Positions 19,847-28,424 are shown, numbered from the stretch's first letter. The stretch is 64,000 bases of DNA from Paralvinella palmiformis (GCA_025642065.1 JAODUP010000859.1:75001-139000), one strand, 5' to 3'. The notes: generated from the sequence alone by a model not told the origin. Translations and numbers: made by a program.

Positions 19847-21387
19847 GCACACACGGTATACGGAAACGATCGCCAGCTGCAGCCCATGTTTTATTTTTAC
19901 CAAACAACATCAAAGTTCCTCTAAAGTCTTCTCTTCAGCTCGGATGTTTACAATTTCAGGTAGAAAAAAGTGGCGAGAGGACGAATTCATCATCAGAAAT
20001 GTGTCTATTTTTAATAATACTTCAGTGTCATCCTCCATGAATAGGAAGCGACTTATCGTCTACATTATATAATGACAACCTATTGTGAAGCCGCTGTATA
20101 TACAGCTGTATCAGGCAGACGATATTATATTGACTAATCCACGAACATTTCATGCACCATTTATACATACCCGTACTTGGATCTTTCTGGGTTTCGTTTG
20201 GAGCGTCTGTGCCACACAAGATCGGAGGACAGACGACTGGAATATATGAAATAAAGCATAATGATAATAAAGTAATCACGGATCGGCACTTTCTACTGAA
20301 ATGACCAGGATACTAGTAGAAAACACAGTCTGAATATATATCCAGATGACCAATCGGATCGGATTCGGTTCGAACATTTCGAATAAATAACAAATTACTG
20401 ACAACAGATATGTACCGGAAGTATAAAAATCACGTGGCAAGGACTATTCAACTGATATTCATCCTATTACGAATACTAATTAGTATATGACGAAATTTCA
20501 CGACCATTAATGACATATACTAAACGAAACCAGACGATGTGTCAATAATTTTATAAATTGTGAATCATAATATCCCGTAAGAAAGTCTGTCGCTTTAGTT
20601 TTCTGTGTAAAGATTGAGACTCCCCTACACAAGAATATTTGTAACTTCGTTTACGACTACCGGTGGTATTTAGTAGTAACCGTGCCGTGTGCGCAGGCGC
20701 GAGCCCCATTCTAGTAAGTTGAGTTTGTCCTGATTCTCCGCCAAATATCACCTGAAGAGCTATGTTGAACGTTAATTGGTCTCTGTTGCGCGATCAATAA
20801 TATTTTGAGAACACCTTTGACCCCTTTTGCCTCCTTTCTTGGTTCGGCAAAGTCAAGTTAAAATTATTTAGCTAGAAGGTAAATTATGTCTTGATAAGCG
20901 ACGAGAGAAAAATAGTCGTTTTTACACTTTATGGCTAGAGGCATTTACCCAATTTCTGATGGTAACTAGCTCTCACAACGTACCCAACCACCCAGCCAGA
21001 CACCCACCCATTCAAAAAACCACCCATCCACCGTTTCCTAACAAACTAGTCCCTAGAACTCTAATTACGCTTATTTAGAACATGTTATAAAAGTATTAAT
21101 AGCAGAATTTATACCAACACCACGACTATTACTACTACTACTACAACTACTACTACTAGATAAATAAGTGTTGGAAACATTTTATTTCAGCTCATTTGTA
21201 ACTCGTACCAAAAGTAATATACCCTAAATCAGACCAAAATAGAATAAAACTTGTATTACTTACATTGGTTGATCAGCCACGGATCGCCGTCGTCACGTGA
21301 TAAGTCGTTACCGTGACTACCGATCAGCGGTAGGCATTCCGTCGGTAAGAGATTGAGAGTGGCGAAAATTAAAACCGTTCCCAACAT
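6996..21387 (-). CDS. Secreted astacin metalloprotease with two C-type lectin-like domains and a C-terminal kringle, ten exons
   Basis: Exons in transcript order: 21387-21264, 20236-20171, 18698-18444, 17449-17329, 12216-12096, 11758-11576, 11312-11192, 10086-9655, 9014-8595, 7264-6996. Every junction is GT/AG, every phase agrees, and the sum is 2112 nt, or 703 residues plus TAG. Order of parts: signal peptide (about 1-18); propeptide with FEGD (83-86) and a very basic stretch ending RRRRQKR (119-125); astacin catalytic domain (about 126-322) with [12 protein letters not shown] (217-228) and the Met-turn SVMHY (272-276); CTLD1 (332-469); CTLD2 (476-609); kringle (617-702). Cys168/Cys322 and Cys190/Cys209 are the expected astacin disulfides. 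Known: astacins are secreted zinc endopeptidases. Inferred: the lectin-like and kringle domains direct it to a glycan or protein surface. The substrate is unknown. The architecture is unusual for the family. Convergent neighbour: LYRM2. Confidence 0.9.
7370..7475 (-). mobile_element. Diverged copy of SINE family A
   Basis: The - strand reads a tRNA-like head with A-box-like TGGTAGCGTAGC and B-box GGGTTCAAACCCC, then a body recalling family A (GGTTGTTCAACCCATTTAGC). It lies in astacin intron 9. Confidence 0.55.
7834..7857. repeat. (GT)n microsatellite
   Basis: Follows a CT-rich stretch; in astacin intron 9. Confidence 0.8.
8215..8467. repeat. Cluster of AT and GT microsatellites
   Basis: Four tracts in 250 nt: (TA)n near 8217-8243 and 8340-8371, (TG)n near 8373-8394, and (AT)n then (GT)n at 8430-8466. 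All lie in astacin intron 9 just past the CTLD2 donor. Confidence 0.85.
8595..9014 (-). CDS. Astacin gene exon 9: C-type lectin-like domain 2
   Basis: A phase 1-1 exon of 420 nt. It begins [15 protein letters not shown] and ends RYGFICEK, with [18 protein letters not shown] in the middle. It aligns throughout with exon 8 (for example WRTGG with WRTAG, MKYSNW with MKYTNW), so the two arose by tandem duplication. Again there are only four cysteines (476, 487, 504, 609) and no calcium-site motifs. Confidence 0.87.
9086..9274 (-). mobile_element. SINE family A, near full length
   Basis: On the - strand: GCGCTTCCGTGGTCGAGTTG head, B-box-like GTTCAAATCTC, a body with TTTGACTTCGCTTCATAAC and CATTGAGCCTAACATGTGC, and a tail AAACATCAAACATTATCATC. 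It lies in astacin intron 8, between the two CTLD exons. Confidence 0.75.
9622..9646. repeat. (CA)n beside the CTLD1 donor site
   Basis: About 12 CA units start a few bases inside intron 8 from the donor of exon 8. Length changes here could influence splicing. Confidence 0.75.
9655..10086 (-). CDS. Astacin gene exon 8: C-type lectin-like domain 1
   Basis: A single phase 1-1 exon (432 nt) carries one whole [19 protein letters not shown] at the start, a helix with [14 protein letters not shown], and the closing YRYPYICE. The four cysteines are 332, 343, 361 and 469. The usual EPN/QPD and WND calcium-binding motifs are absent, as is the inner disulfide pair of standard CTLDs. Calcium-dependent sugar binding is therefore doubtful. 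Confidence 0.87.
10095..10293. repeat. Four-copy ~50-bp tandem repeat abutting the CTLD1 acceptor
   Basis: Copies start near 10095, 10149, 10201 and 10250. Each carries CAATCATATGACATCTGGTG or a one- or two-base variant, then GATTGTAAA and a T/A-rich end. The first copy begins only about 8 nt from the splice acceptor of exon 8, so the branch-point region of intron 7 is made of this repeat. Confidence 0.8.
10497..10521. repeat. (CA)n microsatellite
   Basis: About 12 CA units in astacin intron 7. Confidence 0.8.
11192..11312 (-). CDS. Astacin gene exon 7: end of the catalytic domain
   Basis: Encodes [20 protein letters not shown] and then YYC, the conserved C-terminal end of the astacin domain with the last domain cysteine (322). 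It ends in phase 1, which sets the frame for the three phase-1 modules that follow. Confidence 0.9.
11371..11416. repeat. (TC)n then (GT)n microsatellite
   Basis: Compound tract in astacin intron 6, followed by a degenerate CACTCA-rich stretch up to about 11530. Confidence 0.8.
11576..11758 (-). CDS. Astacin gene exon 6: Met-turn exon
   Basis: A 183-nt, phase 0-0 exon of 61 codons, starting SRSDRNKY and carrying [10 protein letters not shown]. This holds the Met-turn (M274) and the Tyr276 that acts as the fifth zinc ligand in astacins. Confidence 0.92.
12096..12216 (-). CDS. Astacin gene exon 5: zinc-binding exon
   Basis: Encodes [10 protein letters not shown] and then [13 protein letters not shown]. 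The three His ligands (217, 221, 227) and the catalytic Glu218 are intact, so the enzyme should be active. Cys220 sits inside the HExxH motif and has no obvious partner. Acceptor TTTCTAG, donor GTAACT. Confidence 0.93.
12537..12797. mobile_element. Foldback-type element with tandem 15-bp units in its inverted arms
   Basis: The right arm (about 12687-12797) has TGGGCAAGTGTCCACTTTCT, then five copies of GGTGAGCAACTGTCC (two with an extra G). The left arm (about 12537-12615) carries the reverse complement: repeated GGACAGTTGCTCACC, then GTGGACACTTGCTCATCCC. About 70 nt of AT-rich sequence separates the arms. It has no coding capacity and lies in astacin intron 4. Confidence 0.75.
13130..13262 (-). 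mobile_element. tRNA-derived SINE fragment (family E)
   Basis: The - strand reads GTGAGCCAAGTGGTAGAGTG (A-box-like), then CGGTTCAAATCCT (B-box), then a short unique body. The arms do not close into a functional tRNA. Confidence 0.55.
13366..13382. repeat. Poly-C run
   Basis: About 16 C in a row in astacin intron 4. Confidence 0.8.
14256..14338. repeat. (CAC)n/(ATC)n trinucleotide array
   Basis: A short ACC/CAC stretch leads into about 20 ATC units. It would read as poly-Ile or poly-His but is intronic. Confidence 0.9.
14572..14903 (+). mobile_element. SINE family C, near full length
   Basis: The tRNA-like head has AGCGCAGTTAGTTAGAGCG (A-box) and GGTCGCGGGTTCGAGGCTCC (B-box). A 200-nt body follows, with a LINE-like 3' end AGGGCGCTATATAAATG and a (TTA)n tail. 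The same family occurs inverted at 19484-19775. The acceptor stem does not pair, so this is not a tRNA gene. Confidence 0.75.
14905..15225 (+). mobile_element. SINE family D, near full length, directly after the family C copy
   Basis: Head AGCCTCATAGGTTAGAGTG with B-box GGAGGTTCGAATCCCGG; the long spacer between boxes suggests an origin from a tRNA with a long variable arm. The body ends CTGCCGTTTCGGCCATTATT with a (TTA)n tail. It sits almost on the tail of the preceding SINE, consistent with insertion into the TTA tract. Confidence 0.7.
16053..16220 (-). mobile_element. SINE family A, full length
   Basis: The - strand starts GGCGCCTCCGTGGTCTAGCG (A-box region), has CGCGTTCGAATCTCGGC (B-box) and TTTGACTTCGCCTCATTACC, and ends in an (ATC)n tail. 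It is head-to-head with the next copy. Confidence 0.8.
16323..16500 (+). mobile_element. SINE family A, shortened body
   Basis: Head GGGCGCCTCCGTTGTCAAAT, B-box GAGTTCGAATCTCGG, then CTTCGACTTCGCTTAGTG. It jumps to GTGGCCGTAAAACATCAATC with an (ATC)n tail, lacking the CCAAAGG..TAGCC middle part seen in other copies. Confidence 0.75.
16880..16945 (-). mobile_element. tRNA-like SINE head fragment
   Basis: The - strand has TTAGCCCAGCTGATAGTGTG and CTCGGTTCAAAACCC at tRNA spacing. No matching body is seen. Confidence 0.4.
17329..17449 (-). CDS. Astacin gene exon 4: catalytic domain, N-terminal part
   Basis: A 121-nt exon encoding residues 149-188 plus split codons. It contains IESHTCLRF, the conserved segment with the first catalytic-domain cysteine. 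Acceptor ATCTAG, donor GTATGT. It is flanked on the intron 3 side by the 25-bp minisatellite. Confidence 0.85.
17490..18300. repeat. 25-bp minisatellite filling most of astacin intron 3
   Basis: About 30 copies of a 25-bp unit with core GGCTGAGTGGACTGAGG followed by TATGTGGA. Copies differ by point changes and the outer ones are more diverged. It occupies roughly 800 of the 994 nt of intron 3. The unit is related to the array at 28425-29165, read on the opposite strand. Confidence 0.92.
18375..18420. repeat. (CA)n, (GA)n and G run
   Basis: Short compound simple sequence directly inside the donor side of astacin intron 3. Confidence 0.7.
18444..18698 (-). CDS. Astacin gene exon 3: propeptide with aspartate switch, basic cleavage site and start of the protease
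   Basis: Encodes residues 64-148. FFEGD (82-86) matches the FxGD motif whose Asp blocks the zinc in astacin zymogens. The stretch 99-125 is extremely rich in Lys and Arg and ends in RRRRQKR, a likely furin-type cleavage site just before [20 protein letters not shown], the typical start of the mature domain. Bounded by acceptor TTACTTAG and donor GTGAGT. Confidence 0.85.
18721..18763. repeat. (TTTA)n microsatellite
   Basis: About ten TTTA units next to the exon 3 acceptor in astacin intron 2. Confidence 0.8.
19447..19482. repeat. (TAC)n microsatellite
   Basis: About 12 TAC units running into the TAA tail of the inverted SINE C copy. Confidence 0.85.
19484..19775 (-). mobile_element. SINE family C, near full length, inverted
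   Basis: The - strand reads a head with ATGGCACAGTTAGTTCGAGC, GGGTCGTGGGTTCGAGGCTC (B-box), GAGAACCTGACAGGAGGTGA and GTATGCTTCCTTGGGAGTTG, and ends AAGCGCCTTTGAGCAGC. The same order occurs at 14572-14903. It lies in astacin intron 2. Confidence 0.75.
19784..19845. repeat. (TA)n microsatellite
   Basis: About 30 TA units adjoining the SINE head. Confidence 0.9.
20171..20236 (-). CDS. Astacin gene exon 2: propeptide segment with two cysteines
   Basis: A 66-nt micro-exon with acceptor ATTCCAG and donor GTATGT, phase 1 on both sides. It encodes residues 42-63, including [14 protein letters not shown]. The Cys-x4-Cys pair lies in the propeptide, where astacins normally have no conserved disulfide. 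Confidence 0.75.
21264..21387 (-). CDS. Astacin gene exon 1: start codon and signal peptide
   Basis: The exon opens with ATG at 21387. A short hydrophobic stretch follows ([19 protein letters not shown]), typical of a secretory signal, then a hydrophilic acidic segment. It ends in phase 1 before the donor GTAAGT. The start is supported by the signal peptide and by the lack of any in-frame extension needed. Confidence 0.8.
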
Positions 21388-21390
21388 GTT

Positions 21391-21481
21391 GTAGATAAGA
21401 TAAACTATCCACGCTCGATAATCCGGCAGACCTCTGATATAAGTCGTCTAATCAGCAGATAGCGGTAATAATTTGAGATAA
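21391..21481 (-). promoter_or_regulatory. Putative promoter of the astacin gene with a cluster of GATA-factor sites
   Basis: Within about 90 nt upstream of the ATG there are four WGATAR matches on the + strand: 21393-21398, 21398-21403 (overlapping), 21457-21462 and 21476-21481. A TATA-like TTATAT on the - strand lies near 21438-21443. Sites are seen; function is inferred. Confidence 0.35.
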
Positions 21482-21489
21482 ACGTAAAA

Positions 21490-22650
21490 AGGTAATTGAC
21501 CAATCACCGCGTTCCGGAGTTTATTGTAGAAATTGACTGCTTAAAGCCCCGTAAATAGACAATGTTTTGTTGGTAGAGAATATATACTCTCAATTCAGAT
21601 GGATGGCTTACTGGAGACTCTGAAGTACCATCGCCTAAGTCCTATATATATAGTATTGCGATATTAGTATAAGAGAGTTCTAGGATCCGGGTTTGTCTAT
21701 CTCATTTTCATTTATACGAATGACGAAATTTATCACCCCGAAACTAATCCAGACAGTTATCGGCCTATCTCTGTTACTGGGCGTTAACACGGCATGCGGT
21801 CATATTTATATACGCGAGAAGAATCCGTTCGGAAAATGACATCAGCTTCTTAGATGGTGTAGAGTGAGATGTGGGTCTGGTATACGTCAAGGTGTCTCTT
21901 TTAACACGTCCACTCCAAGACACATAGCTCGGCAGATTGATAACAAACACTAATCTCATTAGCACTTCTACGCCTTAGGCCGCCCACCACCCCGCGACGG
22001 ATCGTACCCAGCAGTGAACGTGCCGGCCGGGTCCGGAACACGACCACCTCGTGCCCGGAACAGCGGGCTTCTGGTGAAAGTACCCCGAGGACGTTCTCCT
22101 GGAAAAGCCATAAAATGCGATTTTAGCAACCGACGGGGTCCTTTGTTAACGCCGACCGAACAGCGAGTAAATACCGGTTGACCCAACGGACGCTTTGTCT
22201 TAATTTCGGGGTAATATTTACAAACAGTGCGTGACCCATCGGCTGAGTCATGCGCGTAAATAGTTTTGGCGAGTGAGATAAGCGTTGACTTGAGAAGGAA
22301 CCCGAATGAAGAAAAAAAAACAGCAGACAATTCTTGGTGATAATAACACGATAACGTATCGGCTTTTGGTATAAATCGCCCCGAGCGGTGTCGTTTGAGG
22401 AACGAACGGTTAAGGGACGACCCCACGCGAGTCCCGATTGCTGAGTCAACGTTACATCAGCGACGTTACGCGAAACTGAAATGGGTGCGTTGAGTGTGTA
22501 CTCGGGTGCGTACTCGAAAACTGCTATCGCACCTTCACTCCCATCTTAGCAGTATCCAGCACTCCCATTCTGCACCCAGATAGGGCGGTTATATACAAAC
22601 ACATTAATCTGTTTACTCTCGTGCTTGTGTTTGCACTTAGCCAATCTAAA
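21490..22650. other. Upstream region of the astacin gene, with a GC-rich patch
   Basis: Mostly AT-rich, but 21970-22120 is sharply GC-rich. On the + strand, after an acceptor-like TACGCCTTAG, one frame stays open for about 70 codons and includes LLVKVPRGRSPGKAIKCDF. I do not recognise it, and the - strand is also open here, so no gene is called. Confidence 0.3.
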
Positions 22651-22651
22651 C

Positions 22652-22707
<56 letters not shown>
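22652..22707. repeat. (TA)n microsatellite
   Basis: About 28 TA units. Confidence 0.9.
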
Positions 22708-22709
<2 letters not shown>

Positions 22710-22799
22710 ACGGTGGAGATACCAGTTATAATATTTATAGAACGTAACATAATGTCGTTGTTCTTACAAGAGGAAATTTTAACAGTTCTAAGAGCGCCC

Positions 22800-22922
22800 C
22801 CAAAGCCTAACTGGCAGCGCGTGTGGCCACAGATCTATAGCACCTGGGTTCAAACCCCGGCCACGCTATGTCACCTTTGGAGGTCGCTCGGCCCATTTAG
22901 CCTACCATGTGCATAAAAGCAT
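22800..22922 (+). mobile_element. SINE family A, partial
   Basis: B-box GGGTTCAAACCCCGG followed by CACCTTTGGAGGTCGCTCGG and CCCATTTAGCCTACCATGTG. The fragment ends before the tail. Confidence 0.7.
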
Positions 22923-23247
22923 TTTGACAGTTCCATGCCACATTAATATTTTTGTTAAAAAACGATTAAGAGAGAACGTAATAGGATAATATTGTGACCT
23001 ATATTGATCCCGGGATTCGGTCTTGTTCAGGAACCGTCTTATCTTTTCCATCTTCCAGTTTTAGCGAACGTTGACGGCACGAAAATCATTATGATCCAGA
23101 TGATCTTTTCTGTTTCTTCATTCTGAGAAAGATCAATACTCGAAGGAAGTCATTAGAGGCGAAAGTAACCACAAGTACTCTCTATAAATTACCCGAACGT
23201 GTGTATCAGTACTTTGAAATCTTAAAGTACTGATACTAGTACAGACT

Positions 23248-23690
23248 CAAAATGTTCACGATGTATATATACATGTACAGACTCAAAATGTTCACGATGT
23301 ATATATACATGTACAGACTCAAAATGTTCACGATGTATATATACATGTACAGACTCAAAATGTTCACGATGTATATATACATGTACAGACTCAAAATGTT
23401 CACGATGTATATATACATGTACAGACTCAAAATGTTCACGATGTATATATACATGTACAGATTCAAAATGTTCACGATGTATATATACATGTACAGACTC
23501 AAAATGTTCAGGATGTATATATACATGTACAGACTCAAAATGTTCACGATGTATATATACATGTACAGACTCAAAATGTTCACGATGTATATATACATGT
23601 ACAGACTCAAAATGTTCACGATGTATATATACATGTACAGACTCAAAATGTTCAGGATGTATATATACATGTACAGACTCAAAATATTAG
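23248..23690. repeat. 36-bp tandem array, about 12 copies
   Basis: The unit contains GTTCACGATGTATATATACA followed by TGTACAGACTCAAAA. It includes the self-complementary GTATATATAC. Copies are almost identical (GTTCAGG in two copies, AGATTC in one). Because 36 is a multiple of three, both strands are open, but the resulting 12-residue repeats are an artefact of the period. Confidence 0.95.
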
Positions 23691-24273
23691 AGACAGAGAG
23701 TTAACCGCTCAACTCTGGCAAACGAACCTATTGCAGAATGTAGAATCCTTCTATAAATAGAAATAAACAGAGAACGTGTTGTTGTTGTTGTTGTGATGTT
23801 GACATCACCCAGATGATAACTATTACCTTAGATGAGTTTAAAAAATATATAAACACGATTGTCACTCAACATAATAGACTTCCTAGAAATGTAATCGGCA
23901 GTTGCCACTTAAATAGAATTCGTCCAGGTATTTGATTCTCTTTTGAAATGATTCCTAAAACTGTAAGTCATCATGCTCGAAACAACGAAAATGAAATAAA
24001 CACACTGTTGACTACACTACGACATTGTTTTGTTACTTAGATGTTTGAGAGTATTTACTAATCGGCAAACTTTATTAGAGGTTGGTTAGACGAGATATGA
24101 CATATCTAGGAAATAACATTCATTCAAAGTTAAAATATGAACTTACTAATGATAAGTATACAATACAGTTTGAACTAAGTAAATACTCTAAAGTACAACA
24201 ATTTGATCCGAACATTCTGGCATTATCGCTCACGTAATACATATTAGCCCTTTCACACAGAGGCACTTACCCA

Positions 24274-24480
24274 CTCGGACTGTGTGTTAGGGTTAGCGAT
24301 AGGCCGTTGTTAGGATTAGGGTAAGGGGAGGGGTAGAGTTAAGAGTATGGTTAGGCTAGGGGCAGGGTTGGGTTAAGAAAAGGGGTAGAGGTAGGGTTAG
24401 GTTAGTGTCAGGGTTAGGGATAGGGGTAGGTTAGAGTGAGGAGTTAGCAGTGTGGTTAGCTATGGGGTTGGGGCAGGTTT
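24274..24480. repeat. Degenerate telomere-like (TTAGGG) interstitial repeat
   Basis: Many GTTAGGG, GGTTAGG, GATTAGGG and TAGGGGTAGG words in one strand orientation, with G-rich spacers. This is consistent with an old interstitial telomeric block or a G-rich satellite. Confidence 0.55.
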
Positions 24481-24683
24481 ATATATGTCAAAAGTCAAAC
24501 TTTCATCATAACAAAACAACCCAACAGGAAGGCGATTTCTTGTAAACTTTATTGTCATTGGTTTTAGCGAGTAATAGGTTTTTGTCTCCCCCGTTTATCA
24601 ACATTCTCGTCCTTTCTGATAACTAATTTATACATCCCCGAAAACCGGGAACAGTTCGCGAACTCGAAGAATTAGCTAATTTG

Positions 24684-24685
<2 letters not shown>

Positions 24686-24742
<57 letters not shown>
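24686..24742. repeat. (TA)n microsatellite
   Basis: About 28 TA units. Confidence 0.9.
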
Positions 24743-24744
<2 letters not shown>

Positions 24745-25396
24745 TGCTAATGTCTGACTGCATATGACATCACTTTAATTGCGCCCATGATTATCAGGAT
24801 TTAATTCAAGTCGAATCACTTTTCTGTTTACGTTAACTCTTTTTATCTCATCTTTATGTCTCATCGTTTAGAAATTTGCTGAAGCTGAGTAACTGGATTT
24901 TTTGCTGTTGGGAGGGGGGTGTGGAAGGGGCCGGGGGGAATGTTATTGGTCATGTTTATAATGAATAACGGGAGTAATTTTGGCTGACTTTGTGGGCGTT
25001 GCTGCCCACTAAGCTCTGATTGGCTAGTGGTTACCCAGAATGCTCTGGGCGAGTTAAAGGGTCGTGCGAAGCGTTCTGTTGACATGAAAACAACTCCAGG
25101 GTCGTTTGTCACCGAAATAGCAAGATTGCTCTGACAGTCATCGTAACACAATTACGACAAGATATATGCGTCCACTGACTCATATCGTAGTTCTTATGAT
25201 GGAGATAAACTAAAGTTGGCTAAATATAGCTCGGTGAAAAACAGTGAAAATATTCCTTTATGAATTTACTTGGAATTAATAATATGAAAAATTAATTGTA
25301 GCAAATCGTTAGACCGTGATACCCATTGTTTACACAGGTCGGAGGATTTCATGAGGAGATGAATTATTTGATGTTTGTCGTTGCAGGAATGTTATC

Positions 25397-25403
<7 letters not shown>

Positions 25404-25486
<83 letters not shown>
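25404..25486. repeat. (TA)n then (GT)n compound microsatellite
   Basis: About 18 TA units followed by about 21 GT units. Confidence 0.9.
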
Positions 25487-25559
25487 CATGAAATGGTACC
25501 AATCTTGGTTTATATCTATTGTTGTTCAGATTTTATATGTCAATAGAGGTTCTTCTAGG

Positions 25560-27320
25560 TAATGTACGTACGTGACATTCATAAAACATGAATTTATCAT
25601 TTTCAACATACTTGGTGTGTGTGTGTTCATTTTTTATTTACGCATCATACCGTGTGCATTTGGAGAAAGCTTCCTTTGTATGGTTCCATGTGACCGGGCA
25701 CTGACTCAGTAAATCGCGAATCGCAACCTCATGACCATTAATTGGGGCTTAGAATCCAGGAAAGGGATTTTTCATGGTGACATGTGCGTGTGTGATTGAG
25801 TAAGTGAGTAAATGAGTCAGTGCATGCGCGTGTGTGTATGTGTATGTGAGGGTTGAGATGGCTTGTTTAACACCACGAAAGGTTTGTATATTAGTGTGTG
25901 TGTGTGTGTGTGTTTTAGCTGTGTATAATAAGGCACAGGCACAGGGAATCTTGAACCGTGAATTCAAAGTCTGGACGTTTCTTCAGGGGACTGAATCCAG
26001 AATGGCGACTTTTCTTACTGAGACATGTGTAATGTCTCACCAGTCCGTAAACCGCCAAGCAAAAATAAAAAGTAAATCACCTACAGCCGTGGAGTTTGGG
26101 AGCAGAACAATCAAAGTCAGATCATGGCAGTTGTGAGAATGTTTAGGTTAATGCTTGCTTGTAGTCCAATTAAATGACAATATACCTTGCCAAATAAGCT
26201 AGTGACATCTGTCGGCAGCATTTAGAACTACTACAATCGGGTCGTGTTAATCGCACAGTCTGGATCACCGCTCCTTTTCAGTGTGTACGCGAGATTTGTT
26301 TGTATATTTTAACGATCATTGCCGGTGATAATACTCCATGATTGCAACGGTCAGTACAGGAAAATGAAAGTTAAGGTGATATTTAATATATTTCTATTCA
26401 AAGGAGACTGATTTAGTAAACAAAATAGATTAAACTGGAAGTTCTATGTGGTAGTTCGCAGAACACATTTCCCGTTTATAAGCGGTTTGCCGTATTCGTA
26501 GCGAAAGTTTACGTATAGGAAATGGCTTTCCCATAGTGTTTCTTCAATACACATCTTTGGCCATTTATAATAATATCGAAAATGGACAAGGCAGTTGTAA
26601 TATTATCATTTTACCAGGACAATTCAGAGATATCCTCAACGATTTGTTTTATTTATGGCAATTTTCCGTCCAGAATATTGGCCATCGTCTAGCAGCATAC
26701 TCATGGCGCATGCGCACGTCAGTGATAATAAGCCGGCATAGATAGCATAATTCTAATAAACAAACGGGTGTGCTATTTAGATCGAAAATACTCATCAAAT
26801 CGGAGACATATTGTGTTACACAAAAGGATTGATTGATAGAGCACTAATCCAGCATTGATATATTGCATTTGTAAAATGTAAATAAACCCGGTCTGTCGCC
26901 ATTTAAATTTTCAAGCGATACTAGCGGGCTTCGCTAAAGAAATATTTACTCTAATTTTTTCAATTTATTGACAATAACTAGTCTATCACTAGAAGTATTT
27001 TCCTATCTGAATTCCAATTATATTACGCAGTAGATCTTTGTTCAAACCGAGATGTTCAGAACGAGAATCCAGCCTACCTTAAAAAACCATGGAACTCCGC
27101 CTCCGTTGTTCTGGGCTGTACCCGGCGGTTAGTCAAGGTGTAAAAGCCCACGAAAATTAGTTGGCAAGGTCTATATAACGTCTTCAAACGTCAGTTTGTA
27201 CAAAGGGCAAGGCATCAACAGTCCAATTGCTATTAAAAGACTGATTCCTGTGCTGAAGCAGACCGTAATAGCGCGTCATAGCTTCCGTACTGTTTAAACT
27301 AGGTTAACATTTTGAAACAG
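25560..27320. other. Non-coding stretch
   Basis: Only short GT-rich tracts (25615-25626, 25893-25913) stand out. No exon with recognisable protein similarity was found. Confidence 0.5.
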
Positions 27321-27325
27321 ACAAT

Positions 27326-27620
27326 GAGCTTCGTTGGGCTAGCGGTTAAGCAGCCGGGACTTGGTGCCAACGGTCACAAGTTCTAACCCCGTAAGAGGTC
27401 GACACTTTTCCAGAGATTAATTTCTCGGCTCACACCACTGTGGGTGGCCCCAACACGTTAAATGGCGCTGCCGTCTCCACTGAATTATTAAAAATAAAGG
27501 GGGACTCCATCTTTCGTACTGCTCCCCTGTGAGTGGTGGGGTGGAAGATTCTCAACCACTCCAACATAGAGGCTGTGCTGAATAAGCGACAGCCCGAGGA
27601 TTCTCCCCGAACAACAAAAC
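27326..27620 (+). mobile_element. SINE family B, full length
   Basis: tRNA-like head GGGCTAGCGGTTAAGCAGCC and CGGTCACAAGTTCTAACCCC. The body has TTTTCCAGAGATTAATTTCT, CGTTAAATGGCGCTGCCGTC and CTGTGAGTGGTGGGGTGG. It ends GATTCTCCCCGAACAACAAA. The second copy is at 38406-38758. Confidence 0.75.
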
Positions 27621-28030
27621 AAAATCAAACCAGACCTAATGTCTGCTATTCAAACTATTGTACTAATAACGCTCTTAAATGTTATTTATGACAAGCAGAT
27701 TAGAGCTAGTCTTGAATGCCATAATACAAACTGGACATAACTGGACACAGGAAAGATAATTTTATTAGACATACCACTAAGGTAAATTTTATATGTAATT
27801 AAACCTGTTATTTAACACATCAACCACACGAGCTGTGTCCAATGCCACCGCTCGAGATACGATACAGTGTTTCTATTCCTGAGTCAGGAGTACTTGTAAT
27901 GCTTTAAGAGCGTACTGTACCTACTACAGTCATTTAAATCCTGGATAACTAGGCCAGACACATAAACGGCGCCCCTCAAAAGATGCGGAATATGCGCAGA
28001 CCTGGAAACATAGTCTCAACGATGGTAATT

Positions 28031-28190
28031 GACTCACTCACTCACTCACTCACTCACTCACTCACTCACTCACTCACTCACTCACTCACTCACTCACTCA
28101 CTCACTCACTCACTCACTCACTCACTCACTCGCTCGCTCGCTCGCTCGCTCGCTCACTCACTCACTCGCTCACTCACTCACTCACTCACT
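28031..28190. repeat. (ACTC)n microsatellite with a (GCTC)n segment
   Basis: About 40 tetranucleotide units; the GCTC/CGCT variants form one internal block near 28131-28154. Confidence 0.95.
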
Positions 28191-28424
28191 CTCATCTAAT
28201 TCGGAAAATAAATGACAAATTATAAAACGTTCTTATTGTTAAGGAAAGATAAAATACTAAAATAATTTGGAGACAGGGTTACCTTATGACAAGACTCGTT
28301 GAAGCAGTTTCTAATCATAACGTTTAATAAATAGCTTACAATAGCCTATCTTTTTGTCGGTAGTCAGTGATCTCATATATATTGATTACCATATCTCTCG
28401 TTATCCACATATCTCAGTAAGGTC

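Noticed and set aside
23252..23704. 150-codon repetitive reading frames on both strands
   Set aside because: They come from a 36-bp tandem array whose period is a multiple of three; both strands and several frames are open, with no start context or other coding sign.
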